DNA of 64,000 bases from an uncultured Chlamydiae bacterium (GTDB lineage Bacteria; Chlamydiota; Chlamydiia; Chlamydiales; 2-12-FULL-49-11), in NCBI GenBank assembly GCA_937996705.1, contig CALKUQ010000019.1, positions 62,001 to 126,000 on the forward strand, in the 5' to 3' direction. This document shows, one piece after another, positions 8,499 through 16,809 of the stretch. The position numbers and the translations under genes are program-made. The notes beneath the pieces were generated by a model. The model had not been told where the DNA came from, did not search any database, and saw only the letters and a list, made by a program, of their open reading frames with translations. Positions within the stretch are counted from its first letter, which is position 1, and every line of letters starts with the position of its first letter.

Positions 8499-9295
8499 TC
8501 CTAATTTGCATTGGATTGATGACTCAGATGAATGCTCTAGAGGAGCAGCCATGGTTTTATCCCCCCTTTAATTTTCATGCGAAGGGGGATTTTGATGGGA
8601 GTTTTTTTACTAATGTCAATAATGGCTTTAATCCCATCGATTATCATTCAACAAACATGCAAGCTACGGTAGGATTATTAGCTCCGATTTCTCCCTCCTA
8701 TGATGCAGAAATCGAAGCGCAATTCGAAAGTACTTCTGCAAGGAATTTCGGTCTTGAAAGTGCCGCGTTTCAAGTTAGACGTCTTTTGCTCAATGATATT
8801 ATTGGAGATTTTGTGAGCTTGGATACCGGGATCAATATCCGAGGTGTACCGAAATCTCGACTGAGAGATGTTGCTGTTCCTTATCACGATCTTTGGAATT
8901 TTGAGCTGATAGCTTCACTGGGGAAAGAGTTTGCTAAAGAAGATGATTGGAGTTGGAGAACCTTTGTTACTGGGGCGGTTGGTCAAGCAAATCGTGGATA
9001 CCCTTGGTTAAAAGCAAATTTTGATATCCGTGCAAAGGCGTTCAAAGACTATATTTTTTCAGCGTTTCTAAAAAGCTACTTCGGACTTGGCCCTAGAACT
9101 CTGATTGACGTGCACCACTTTAATGGCTACGGTATGTATCGTCATCAAAGTGTTGATATAGGCGCTACATTTACAATTCTCTTTAGCGTCAAAGGCTCTT
9201 TAACGCTGAGTTATGCTCATAGATTCTTTGCAAAAACTTTTCCGGAAGATTATAATAGCTTTAGACTTACCTATGATTTGCCCTTCTCGTTTTGA
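8471..9295 (+). CDS. Predicted outer-membrane beta-barrel protein, unknown function
   Basis: I do not recognise a named family. The 274-residue protein has a signal peptide-like N-terminus (hydrophobic ILICIGLMTQMNA, predicted cut after residue ~22). It then alternates short polar and hydrophobic stretches with many aromatic residues and ends in Phe (YDLPFSF). These traits fit an outer-membrane barrel. The start overlaps the 3' end of trxB by 28 bases and no clear SD is seen, so expression may be coupled to trxB. It is convergent with acpS. In Chlamydia I recall trxB being followed directly by acpS, so this gene may be an insertion specific to this lineage. Confidence 0.7.
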   Translation: MFSSKKSQVILICIGLMTQMNALEEQPWFYPPFNFHAKGDFDGSFFTNVNNGFNPIDYHSTNMQATVGLLAPISPSYDAEIEAQFESTSARNFGLESAAFQVRRLLLNDIIGDFVSLDTGINIRGVPKSRLRDVAVPYHDLWNFELIASLGKEFAKEDDWSWRTFVTGAVGQANRGYPWLKANFDIRAKAFKDYIFSAFLKSYFGLGPRTLIDVHHFNGYGMYRHQSVDIGATFTILFSVKGSLTLSYAHRFFAKTFPEDYNSFRLTYDLPFSF

Positions 9296-9318
9296 TTTTG
9301 AAACATGCCATTTAAAAC

Positions 9319-9696
9319 TTACCCTCTGAGGGCAATAGCAGTAGCGGTAGCGTATTGCTTGCAGTGGGAGAGTGAGAGGTGAAAATGGGGGTTTTTAAAA
9401 TAGGTGGAACATTTCTCTGAGAGGGTGACCCCTGGTTTTCCAGAAGAGTCGTTAGTAATTTCAATATCTTGAAAGTGGATATGTTCGCCAAATCCCTGAC
9501 CCAGTGATTTAGCAATGGCTTCCTTTGCACAAAAACGGGCAGTGTATCTTTCTAGAGGGTCGTTATGCCGCTTGCAGTACTCTTGCTCAGCTTTGGTAAA
9601 AATTTTGTCGAGAAAGGATTGTCCCTGTTTTTCGACAACTTTTCGAAAACGATCTATTTCAAGGATATCAGTTCCAATTCCGATGATATTACTCAT
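9319..9696 (-). CDS. acpS: Holo-[acyl-carrier-protein] synthase (AcpS)
   Basis: Transfers phosphopantetheine from CoA to the AcpP serine (substrate encoded at 3.1 kb). The 125-residue protein starts with IGIGTDILEIDRF, whose Asp binds Mg2+, and has the second signature ARFCAKEAIAKSLG and a C-terminal LSLSHCKQYATA. I chose the ATG at 9696; upstream in-frame codons back to 9753 would add residues inside the preceding gene. The start overlaps the PIN-TRAM gene by 8 bases. Confidence 0.94.
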   Translation of the reverse strand: MSNIIGIGTDILEIDRFRKVVEKQGQSFLDKIFTKAEQEYCKRHNDPLERYTARFCAKEAIAKSLGQGFGEHIHFQDIEITNDSSGKPGVTLSEKCSTYFKNPHFHLSLSHCKQYATATAIALRG

Positions 9697-10741
9697 GGTG
9701 GTCATACACTGCTTCTTGCTCAAAGAGGTGAGAGGTTTCTTCGACAAGTGCATTTGTAAAAATAATTCTACCAGCGCTAGTTTGTTTTACGGAAATCACT
9801 TGAGTATCTATAACTTCTCCAATATATTCGCCGCCATTATTTACAACGACCATGGTTCCATCTTCTAAATAACCAACACCTTGTTTAGGCTCTTTTCCAT
9901 ATCGCTGAATTTTAATCGTAATGGTCTCTCCAGGTGGAGTGAGTGGTTTAAGAGAATTTGAGAGCGCGCAGAAATTAATAAAGAGAATTTCATCAGAGGG
10001 TGGGGTATGAGCTTTTGTAGGATCAGCAGTTAATATGTTTGCTTCTAAATGTTTTGCAAGCCGTAGCATTTTTTGGGAAAGGAGTTTTGTGTCGGAAAAA
10101 TCTGTCTCGCTATACCGTAAATTAAGAGAGGGCATCCCTTCAAGTTTTTTAAGAACTTCGAGTGATTTTCTCAATTCTGGAGTGGCTTGTAATTCTTTAA
10201 CTAGAAATTTAGGAACTACGATTTGATTGTTTAAAATTCCTTGAGAGCAAAAGTCAATCAATCTCGGATCTTCTAGTACGGCTGTGTCAAGGAGAAGGTC
10301 CTTTTTTCTGTGGATTGAGTTTGAGAACTTAATAAAAGGGATCGTTATGTGGAGTTCATCAGAAAACCGAAAAGCTAACAGAGTTCCTAGATAAAGAGCG
10401 ACAAGATAGAGGGAAATTTTCAAAACATCAACAACAGGTTCATTGAGTGTGATAGAAAGAGAAGTTGCTTTTATGAGGGTGTCAAAAATCAAAGTAAATG
10501 CTCTTCCTAATAGGTAGCCTGAAAAAAGACCTACTGTTGCTACATTAAATAGTCTCAAGCTACAGCGCTTTAAAAACATTTCGATTCCAATCAGTATTAG
10601 GGAAAAGCTGGCGCCTAAACAAACCCCTGATAAAATTTTCATAGAGAGAGACCCTACAGGGTAAGTAAGCATATAGGTAGTCATGAAAAATAAGCTAAGA
10701 ATAGTAAACAAGATACGCGTAAAAATAATCGCTAGGTGCAT
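9689..10741 (-). CDS. Membrane PIN-TRAM domain protein (YacL-like)
   Basis: A 350-residue protein with about four N-terminal membrane segments (to residue ~125). It is followed by a PIN-type nuclease domain (LLLDTAVLEDPRLIDF... VVPKFLVKELQ ... NILTADPTK) and a C-terminal TRAM domain (~285-345: PGETITIKIQRYGKEP ... GGEYIGEVIDTQV). The arrangement matches Bacillus YacL and the chlamydial protein encoded next to acpS. The acidic residues of the PIN site are at least partly present, so RNase activity is possible but unproven. Translationally coupled to acpS. Confidence 0.85.
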   Translation of the reverse strand: MHLAIIFTRILFTILSLFFMTTYMLTYPVGSLSMKILSGVCLGASFSLILIGIEMFLKRCSLRLFNVATVGLFSGYLLGRAFTLIFDTLIKATSLSITLNEPVVDVLKISLYLVALYLGTLLAFRFSDELHITIPFIKFSNSIHRKKDLLLDTAVLEDPRLIDFCSQGILNNQIVVPKFLVKELQATPELRKSLEVLKKLEGMPSLNLRYSETDFSDTKLLSQKMLRLAKHLEANILTADPTKAHTPPSDEILFINFCALSNSLKPLTPPGETITIKIQRYGKEPKQGVGYLEDGTMVVVNNGGEYIGEVIDTQVISVKQTSAGRIIFTNALVEETSHLFEQEAVYDHHE

Positions 10742-10794
10742 TTATTCCTCCCCTGCAAAAAAATTAATTGTAAATTGAGTCTTCTTATTTGTCA

Positions 10795-11187
10795 CTACTT
10801 GTGATAATTTGAGCCTTTAAAAATTTCAAATCCCCGATAGATTTGCTCGACTAAAACAAGCCTAACTAGCTGGTGTGTAAAAGTCATCGGTGATAAACTG
10901 AATTTGAAATCGGCCCTATCTGAAATATTTTTGGGGGGGCCGCTAGGACCGCCAATTACGAAAGTATGAGCCTGCTTTGAGAGTAAAAAAGTAGAAAACT
11001 CCTCACTGCTTAAAAATTTTCCTTTGACATCGAGGAGAGAGTAGGGTTCTTCGGGTAGTTTTAGCTCTTTAGGAAAGACCCATTCAATTTTTGCTACCCG
11101 AGATAGACGCTTTTCATACTCGGCTAGACCTTGCAAGAGCCACTCCTCTTTGTGTTTTCCTGGAGAAATAATCTTGATACGCATCAT
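10795..11187 (-). CDS. rlmH: 23S rRNA pseudouridine-1915 N3-methyltransferase RlmH
   Basis: SPOUT methyltransferase acting on helix 69 of 23S rRNA in the assembled ribosome. It shows IKIISPGKHKEEWLLQGLAEYEKRL at the N-terminus, the SAM-binding FVIGGPSG and the C-terminal knot LVRLVLVEQIYRGFEI...YHK. At 130 residues it is shorter than the usual ~155 because the central linker is reduced; all motifs remain. Divergent from lgt with a 35-bp gap. Confidence 0.9.
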   Translation of the reverse strand: MMRIKIISPGKHKEEWLLQGLAEYEKRLSRVAKIEWVFPKELKLPEEPYSLLDVKGKFLSSEEFSTFLLSKQAHTFVIGGPSGPPKNISDRADFKFSLSPMTFTHQLVRLVLVEQIYRGFEIFKGSNYHK

Positions 11188-11222
11188 AGAGATAAGTATA
11201 ATGCATCGTAAAGAAGGTGTCT

Positions 11223-12071
11223 ATGTTTGGTTGGATATATTGGGATCCAAGTAGTGTTTTTTTTCAGTTGCCGGTTGTAAATTTGCCAGTTACTTGGTAT
11301 GGGGTCTTTTTCGCTTTTGGTTTTTGGATTGGGTTTCAAATATTTACTTTGATGATAGGGAGAAGACTAGAGAAAAAAGAGGCAAATGTTTTTGCTGAAA
11401 GGCTTCTGCTCTATGTTATTATCGCTACAATCTTTGGAGCAAGACTTGGTCACATTCTTTTTTATGAGCACCCCATGGACTATTTTAGAAACCCGATCTC
11501 GATTTTTAAAACATGGGAGGGGGGGCTTGCTAGCCATGGAGCGATTGTAGCTATTATTCTAGCAATTTTCCTGTTTTCTCATAGAATTAAAAAAGAGTAT
11601 CCAGATTTTACCTTCTTAGCGCTACTTGACTATCTTTGCGTCCCAGCAATGTTTGCAGCTTGTTTAATTCGTCTCGGAAATTTTTTTAACCAGGAAATTC
11701 TTGGATCCCCTACAGAAAGTCGTTTTGGTATTATTTTTGGTCATCCTGCAGACGGAGGACTTGTTCTCCCTAGACATCCGGCGCAACTTTATGAATCTGC
11801 TTTTTACTTAGCCCTTTTTTTTATTCTAGCGATCGTTTGGTATACAAAAAAAGATCGGCTTATTCCTGGAAGAATCGCTGGGCTTACCCTTAGCCTAACC
11901 TTTCTTTTCCGCTTTTTTATCGAGTTTATTAAAACAAAACAGAGCCTTTGGTTTGATACACAAGGCTCTGTTTTATTGATGGGTCAGGTTCTCAGCCTAC
12001 CTATCATTGCTATAGGTTTAATCATGCTCTTTAGAAAAACAAAAGTAAGCATGAGCCCAAAGATAAAGTGA
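11223..12071 (+). CDS. lgt: Prolipoprotein diacylglyceryl transferase (Lgt)
   Basis: Inner-membrane enzyme that attaches diacylglycerol to the lipobox cysteine of prolipoproteins, such as the TolC-like lipoprotein at 53.1 kb. The protein has about 282 residues and seven membrane segments. Signature regions are WEGGLASHGAIVA and RLGNFFNQEILG, followed by RHPAQLYES. The ATG at 11223 has AAGAAGG five bases upstream; a GTG two codons earlier (11217) overlaps that SD and is less likely. Immediately after the stop a repeat-rich gap begins. Confidence 0.95.
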   Translation: MFGWIYWDPSSVFFQLPVVNLPVTWYGVFFAFGFWIGFQIFTLMIGRRLEKKEANVFAERLLLYVIIATIFGARLGHILFYEHPMDYFRNPISIFKTWEGGLASHGAIVAIILAIFLFSHRIKKEYPDFTFLALLDYLCVPAMFAACLIRLGNFFNQEILGSPTESRFGIIFGHPADGGLVLPRHPAQLYESAFYLALFFILAIVWYTKKDRLIPGRIAGLTLSLTFLFRFFIEFIKTKQSLWFDTQGSVLLMGQVLSLPIIAIGLIMLFRKTKVSMSPKIK

Positions 12072-12406
12072 TAGGGTTAAACCCGCCCAATTTTTGCTGT
12101 GAGGATCACCTCGCTTATCGCATATCGCCCGGTTGCAAAGCACACTCTCACCGCTGGATGCCCTTTGGACTCGCAATCGACGATCCCTCTTTGCGATAAT
12201 TGACAGATTAGCTGCCCGCCCTTCGGACATGGCAGACCTTTCAAAAGCGGTATGTAGGAATTGGGCTGTCATCTCCAGAATTTCTCTGGCAGCGATCTTT
12301 AATCAATCGTTTTTCGCTAAGGTGAAGAACCTTGGTTTTAAAACTATTGATTAAATCTCATCTGCCGCGAGAACTTCTGGAAAATGAAATAAGTAGCGGG
12401 TTGAGT
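12072..12406. repeat. Gap filled by a composite degenerate repeat
   Basis: This 335-bp gap between convergent genes holds no convincing gene but several modules found elsewhere in the window. GGTTAAACCCGCCC (12075-12088) lies just after the lgt stop. A module at ~12213-12255 resembles 45626-45671. The module 12280-12335 (GCAGCGATCTTTAATCAATC) is nearly identical to 50013-50060. AAATAAGTAGCGGGTTGAGTTTAAA (12387-12411) abuts the next stop codon in inverted orientation. A 73-codon open frame inside (12133-12354) reads through the repeat and is probably spurious. Confidence 0.75.
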
Positions 12407-13018
12407 TTAAATATTTTTAAATTTTTCTTGAAGGCGGAGGGCACTTTCGTGGTATCTCCTTTTAAGGTTAGCATTTCGAAGTCTGAGAGAGGTAAACCAG
12501 TAGACGATTTGAATCGCGTTACCGATAAATAAAAGGGTCGTAGTCAGGTTGGAATAGTTGTAGGATTTAGAAAAGTTCATGCTGTAAAAATTTATTTGTG
12601 CAAAGGGAATTGAGATTAGAATAATGAGAAGGAGGGCTGTGCCTCGTTTCTTGTAAGCGCAGTAGTAGACGAGCCAAAGCACCATTGCCATAGCAACTAG
12701 CATTACTGAAAACATGACGGCGTAAAATAGAGGGGCGTTTTGGTAGGGGATTTGAGCTTGTAATTGAGGGTTTGATACAATAACCGTGAAGGGGGCAAGG
12801 GAAAAGAGAGTTGAGATAAGGAAAGTCCAAAGCCATTGTTTACGTATTTTTTCTTCACTCTTAATGTCTAGAGGAGCTAAATAGAGAGAGAGTTCGTCAT
12901 TTGGAAAAAAGACCCTTTTCTTGAGACGATTTGAAATTTTTTTAAGAATTAGGTAAAAACCAAATCCAATTAAGCTGTAGATTGCTAATGCTAAAATAAT
13001 GCCAATTGCTGAATTCAT
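12407..13018 (-). CDS. Multi-pass membrane protein, unknown function
   Basis: Not recognised. The 203-residue protein has about five hydrophobic segments (roughly 4-25, 63-83, 95-120, 127-145, 158-178) separated by basic loops and a positively charged C-terminal tail (LKRRYHESALRLQEKFKNI). It is preceded by AAGGAGAATC in the gap 13019-13056, a good ribosome binding site. It stands downstream of rsmE on the same strand. Its stop codon forms part of the dispersed repeat. A transporter-accessory or lineage-specific envelope protein is possible, but nothing in the sequence decides. Confidence 0.7.
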   Translation of the reverse strand: MNSAIGIILALAIYSLIGFGFYLILKKISNRLKKRVFFPNDELSLYLAPLDIKSEEKIRKQWLWTFLISTLFSLAPFTVIVSNPQLQAQIPYQNAPLFYAVMFSVMLVAMAMVLWLVYYCAYKKRGTALLLIILISIPFAQINFYSMNFSKSYNYSNLTTTLLFIGNAIQIVYWFTSLRLRNANLKRRYHESALRLQEKFKNI

Positions 13019-13056
13019 AAGATTCTCCTTTTACAATATAATTAGTATAAATATAT

Positions 13057-13725
13057 CTAAGCTGAACAAATAAGAAAAGCAGAAACAATAGCTGCAGTTT
13101 CTGTTCTTAGCACGTTTTTTGATAGGGTCGTGGGGCTTGCTGCTAAGACCTCTTGAAAATAACGGATCTCTTTTTGGGTAAAGCCCGATTCCGGTCCTAC
13201 AATAAATGCGGTTGACCTTTCCCTCTCTTGGATAAATGGGGACCCTTTTGGGTCTGCAAGATAAAGTTTGTGGGGAACTTCTTTGATATCAGAGAGTCTG
13301 CGAAATATTTGAATTTCTGGAAGGAAAAGCCTCTTGCTCTGCTTAAGAGCTGAAATCGTGATTTTCTTCATTCGTCCAACAAAAGCTTCTGAGATCTCCT
13401 GAATTTTACTTTTTTCTGAGGGAAAAATCCAAAAATCAGTTACGCCGATCTCTGTTGCTTTTTCTAAAATGAATTCGAGATGGTGCTTTTCAGGAAGGGC
13501 CTGGATGAGTATAGATTTTTTCAAAGGAGGCTCTGATTTTTGGACTGATTCCACACGAATTTCTTTGTCGAATAAAGCAATTGCGAGTTCCCCTTTACCG
13601 TTTACAAGCTCGATGGCTTCGCCAGGTTTTACTCGTAACACTCTGCTTAGGTGATGAAGCTCTTCTAGGTCAAGATTAGCAGTTAATCCGTCAGAGAGGC
13701 TGTCTGTGGTATAAAATCTGTACAT
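13057..13725 (-). CDS. rsmE: 16S rRNA m3U1498 methyltransferase RsmE
   Basis: SPOUT-family enzyme modifying U1498 in the decoding centre. The 222-residue protein has the N-terminal PUA-like part (ELHHLSRVLRVKPGEAIEL), EKATEIGV, the SAM-knot motif IVGPESGF (usual GPEGG) and the terminal LRTETAAIVSAF. It shares one base with the ybbR stop region, so dacA-ybbR-rsmE are likely cotranscribed. Confidence 0.93.
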   Translation of the reverse strand: MYRFYTTDSLSDGLTANLDLEELHHLSRVLRVKPGEAIELVNGKGELAIALFDKEIRVESVQKSEPPLKKSILIQALPEKHHLEFILEKATEIGVTDFWIFPSEKSKIQEISEAFVGRMKKITISALKQSKRLFLPEIQIFRRLSDIKEVPHKLYLADPKGSPFIQERERSTAFIVGPESGFTQKEIRYFQEVLAASPTTLSKNVLRTETAAIVSAFLICSA

Positions 13726-14972
13726 TAGAATTTAGGTTCCGAAGCTTCCCTGATAATGACTTCTTTACCCTTCAATTGGATATTTAGATTAAGAGGTTCA
13801 TTGTCAGTGCTTAACAAGGTGAATCTGTTCATGTAGTTGCGAAAGCGGTTTCTTAAATGCTCTTCTCTCAGAGTAGGATGCATCTCTTTGAGTTCATCAT
13901 CATTAATTTCTGTGATCATAGTGCTTACATATTGATCTTCTAAAGCGGTAGGATTTACGAATTGAATCGACCAGTCAACTATTTCTTCATCAGCTCCAGG
14001 GGTCATATTCACAGATAAAAAGACTTTATCCTTAATAATTTTAACAAAAAGCTCGCTAACTCCTTTTGTATAAAGTTCTTTGTTTAACAGTTTTAAGCCT
14101 TTTGCAGAGCTGATAAGCTCATTGCTTGAGATAGAAATTGAAGAGGGGGAAGCCGACCCTTTGTAATCGGGGGGGAAATAAAGATTAACAGGTAGGGTGA
14201 AATTGATCGGAATTGCGTTTGAGGTGATAAAATCAATTCTTAAAAATCTTGCTTCAGGATCATCTATTTTGAGAGGCATATCAGAGATGGAGGGGAGATT
14301 GATTGTTTTCCACTCATCTGGGATGAAAAAAGTAACAACATTTTTTTGCCTTCCAGAGTTAATTCGCTCTAAATCAGCCTTTGAAATATCATTTAGATTA
14401 TAAGTGAGCTTTAATCCTTTGGATTTTAGTTTTTTAATGATTTCATCAGGCCCGCTTACGCTGATGCTTAGATGGTAGGGCCAAACATCAAGAAACTGGA
14501 AGCCTTTCGGGGCCTCGCCAATAGGCCTAGATACGTAGACCGGAATTTTTTCTGTAGAAAGGGGTACCAGGTTAATTACTAACGATTTTGCGGCAACTCG
14601 GTTAATATGGTTGGCGATGCTTAATTCTGGATTCAGGGATGTCAGGTGCTTTTTTTCTATATTTATGATGTTTTCTGAAGTAAATTCGGTGGCATCAATG
14701 GAGATTTCTAAATCGCTTGGAGAAATTTCTTCTAGATGGGACTTTTTACCCGTAATCGTTAAGGAGAATCTTTTGTTAAGGAGGCCGGAAGGTTGTAGGC
14801 CGTTAATCGTTTTTCCTGCAGGGAGGTTGATCACTCTAACACCTACCGTATTAATTGTTTTTGTTGACGTAAGTGATTGATCTACAGTAAACCAAACAAT
14901 AATTGCAAGAACGAGTGAGATGAGTTTTTTCATCCAGTTATCTACGAAGAGGTATTTTATTAATGAAATCAT
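13725..14972 (-). CDS. ybbR: YbbR-domain regulator of diadenylate cyclase (CdaR-like)
   Basis: Membrane-anchored protein of ~415 residues: one N-terminal transmembrane helix (WMKKLISLVLAIIVWFTV) followed by several ~80-residue YbbR repeats (for example IPVYVSRPIGEAPKGFQFLDVWP). In firmicutes and Chlamydia the homologue regulates the neighbouring diadenylate cyclase. I chose the ATG at 14972 because it overlaps the dacA stop as ATGA; a GTG four codons upstream is the alternative. Gene order dacA-ybbR is conserved in Chlamydia. Confidence 0.87.
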   Translation of the reverse strand: MISLIKYLFVDNWMKKLISLVLAIIVWFTVDQSLTSTKTINTVGVRVINLPAGKTINGLQPSGLLNKRFSLTITGKKSHLEEISPSDLEISIDATEFTSENIINIEKKHLTSLNPELSIANHINRVAAKSLVINLVPLSTEKIPVYVSRPIGEAPKGFQFLDVWPYHLSISVSGPDEIIKKLKSKGLKLTYNLNDISKADLERINSGRQKNVVTFFIPDEWKTINLPSISDMPLKIDDPEARFLRIDFITSNAIPINFTLPVNLYFPPDYKGSASPSSISISSNELISSAKGLKLLNKELYTKGVSELFVKIIKDKVFLSVNMTPGADEEIVDWSIQFVNPTALEDQYVSTMITEINDDELKEMHPTLREEHLRNRFRNYMNRFTLLSTDNEPLNLNIQLKGKEVIIREASEPKF

Positions 14973-15763
14973 CTTTTGAGCCACTCCCAGATATTTTCTT
15001 TCTTATTTACTTGGATTTCTTGCTCTTGGTAAAAAAGGCTTCGTAAAACTCCCTTAAGCCTATCAATTTTTATCCCTCTAGTAATAATCCCATCTCTGGC
15101 AAGAGATACTTTTCCTGTCTCTTCAGAGACAATAATTATAACCGAGTCTGTAATAAGGCTAAGACCGATTCCAGCCCGATGGCGTGTTCCTAAAGATTTT
15201 TGTATGTGTGGGCTGTCGGCAAGGGGTAAAATAGCTGAGGCTGCTACTATTTTTTTATCTTTAATGATGACAGCTCCATCATGTAGAGGGGCGGTTTTAC
15301 TGAAAATTGTCTCGATAAGCTCAGATGTGAAATCTGCATTTAAGATAACTGCTTTTTTTGCATACTCATCAAGGGGGTCATTTTTTTCAAGTACAATAAG
15401 GGCACCTATTTGCTTTTCAGCCATCCTGTATGTGGATGTTGCGAGTTGCTCTAGAAATCTATCAAATTCAGTAATTTCCCTCGATCTAGTGGTTTTGAGG
15501 CTCAGTTTTGAAAGAGCTGTTCTAAGTTCCGGTTGAAAAATGACGATAATAGCAATAACTGCCACATTAGCAAGGAGTAAAATCAGTTTGTGCAGTACAG
15601 GCAGAGGAACCCATGATGAAATTGCAAAGAGTAAAAGAAAGGCAATCACCCCAAATATGAGGTCCATAGACCTGGTGTTCCAAAAAAATGAGAGCAGGTA
15701 GTTGATGATGACCGTCATGATCAAAATTTCAAAAAAAGGGATAAGCATTTGAAATAAGTTCAT
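14969..15763 (-). CDS. dacA: Membrane diadenylate cyclase DacA (CdaA)
   Basis: Makes c-di-AMP from two ATP. The 264-residue protein has about three N-terminal membrane helices (to ~residue 80) and a DAC domain with the DGA motif (LHDGAVII) and the RHR motif (LGTRHRAGIGLS), both needed for catalysis. c-di-AMP is known from C. trachomatis, where it is linked to host STING signalling; that is established knowledge of the homologue, not seen here. First gene of dacA-ybbR-rsmE. Confidence 0.94.
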   Translation of the reverse strand: MNLFQMLIPFFEILIMTVIINYLLSFFWNTRSMDLIFGVIAFLLLFAISSWVPLPVLHKLILLLANVAVIAIIVIFQPELRTALSKLSLKTTRSREITEFDRFLEQLATSTYRMAEKQIGALIVLEKNDPLDEYAKKAVILNADFTSELIETIFSKTAPLHDGAVIIKDKKIVAASAILPLADSPHIQKSLGTRHRAGIGLSLITDSVIIIVSEETGKVSLARDGIITRGIKIDRLKGVLRSLFYQEQEIQVNKKENIWEWLKR

Positions 15764-15826
15764 AGGTCTCGTCTGTTATGTTTCTGTTTTCTTCGTTTTG
15801 CAATAAAAATTCAAGTAAAATGTCCC

Positions 15827-16462
15827 TTATACAGGAGTTAGTCCTGGAGCTACCTTATCGCGGTTGTGAAGGATTGTGTAATTTAGGTAATTTCCTGCCT
15901 TCAAGCCATCAGATCTTGTGACTCTCCCGTATTCGCCCATGCAGATGCCAATAATGTTTAATCCTGATTTAGTCATTTTTTGGACAAAGCGAAGCATTTT
16001 ATAAGAATCTGATATTGAATTAGCTGTTGTGCAGATTTTGTATGCATAGGTAGAAAAAGTAAGCATTTTGTTTAAAACGGAATCTAGATCCTTGGGGGTG
16101 CTTAGAAAGTTATGGTAGGAGAGTATAATTTTGCAGTTTGGAAAAGCAGATCTTATTTCATTGAGGAAAATCTGGTCCGTATCCCATTCAAAATCAAAAT
16201 AATCAGGTTGCAATGCTAACAGTTCCCGCGCTAGATTGAACCGCTTTTCTTCATTTCCGACAAAGCCGCCACCCCCTCTTCTGCTTCTTAGAGTGAAAAC
16301 AACTTTTCCGGCGACCGAATCCCTTAGTTTTTTGATGCTAGCGATATCAATTTCTAGAAACAAGTCGATTCGAAGTTCTACCCCAAGGCCTCTAGCGTTA
16401 GCCTGCGCAATCCTGCCAATCGCAGTAGAATAAGTGGGTCCTGTAATGATTGCTATTTGCAT
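15827..16462 (-). CDS. aroD: 3-dehydroquinate dehydratase, type I (AroD), stand-alone
   Basis: Third step of the shikimate pathway. The 211-residue protein shows VELRIDLF, VVFTLRSRRGGG, the catalytic His in LSYHNF, the Schiff-base Lys in YKICTTANS and MGEYGRVTRS. It ends at the conserved APG motif (VAPGLTPV) followed by a stop. In Chlamydiaceae this domain is fused to shikimate dehydrogenase (AroE); here no AroE part follows and none is found in the window. Divergent from aroB across a 347-bp gap. Confidence 0.92.
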   Translation of the reverse strand: MQIAIITGPTYSTAIGRIAQANARGLGVELRIDLFLEIDIASIKKLRDSVAGKVVFTLRSRRGGGGFVGNEEKRFNLARELLALQPDYFDFEWDTDQIFLNEIRSAFPNCKIILSYHNFLSTPKDLDSVLNKMLTFSTYAYKICTTANSISDSYKMLRFVQKMTKSGLNIIGICMGEYGRVTRSDGLKAGNYLNYTILHNRDKVAPGLTPV

Positions 16463-16809
16463 AAATCACCCTAAGGGTTGATACAAAAACTATACTCTTT
16501 TTCGATAATAAAGTAACCTGAATTTTAAGCGGCTCTTTAAAATTTCAGAGGGTTATAAAGGAAATTCAAGGGTAGGAAAAGAGAGGGAAAAATTCGTTTT
16601 TTTCATAACTAGTTCTTTGGTTTTTAAAGCGCTATAATGAATCCTGGTGTAACTTAAAAAATTGATGTGTGGATATAAAAAATAATTTTTAAACTCAGCA
16701 GGTAGGGTTCGATTTTTGATTCAAATCTGGTTAAAACTCGGTTTCAGTTGTGGTTTAAAACCTGCAACTCAGGTTATACATAGAGTAAAGATGCATTAAG
16801 GGAAGGGTA
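16463..16809. other. 347-bp intergenic region between aroD and aroB
   Basis: No gene seen. It contains a perfect TATAAT (16633-16638) without a good -35, which could be an aroB promoter element. A stretch at 16690-16780 repeats AACTC(A/G)G and GGTTTAAAACC-like words. I find no AroE remnant, tRNA or riboswitch that I can support. Confidence 0.5.

Noticed and set aside
9515..9868. A 117-codon plus-strand frame
   Set aside because: Antisense to acpS and the PIN-TRAM gene, both with strong family motifs.
12133..12354. A 73-codon plus-strand reading frame in the lgt gap
   Set aside because: It lies wholly within the dispersed repeat, has no SD, and its counterpart at 45.63 kb is broken by a stop. 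Probably spurious or a decayed remnant.
16700..16720. GGTTCGATTTTTGATTC as a possible tRNA T-arm
   Set aside because: No acceptor, D or anticodon arms fit around it.
16690..16780. Repeated AACTC and GGTTTAAAACC words upstream of aroB, as a possible operator or riboswitch
   Set aside because: Spacing is irregular and no stable fold or known motif could be supported.
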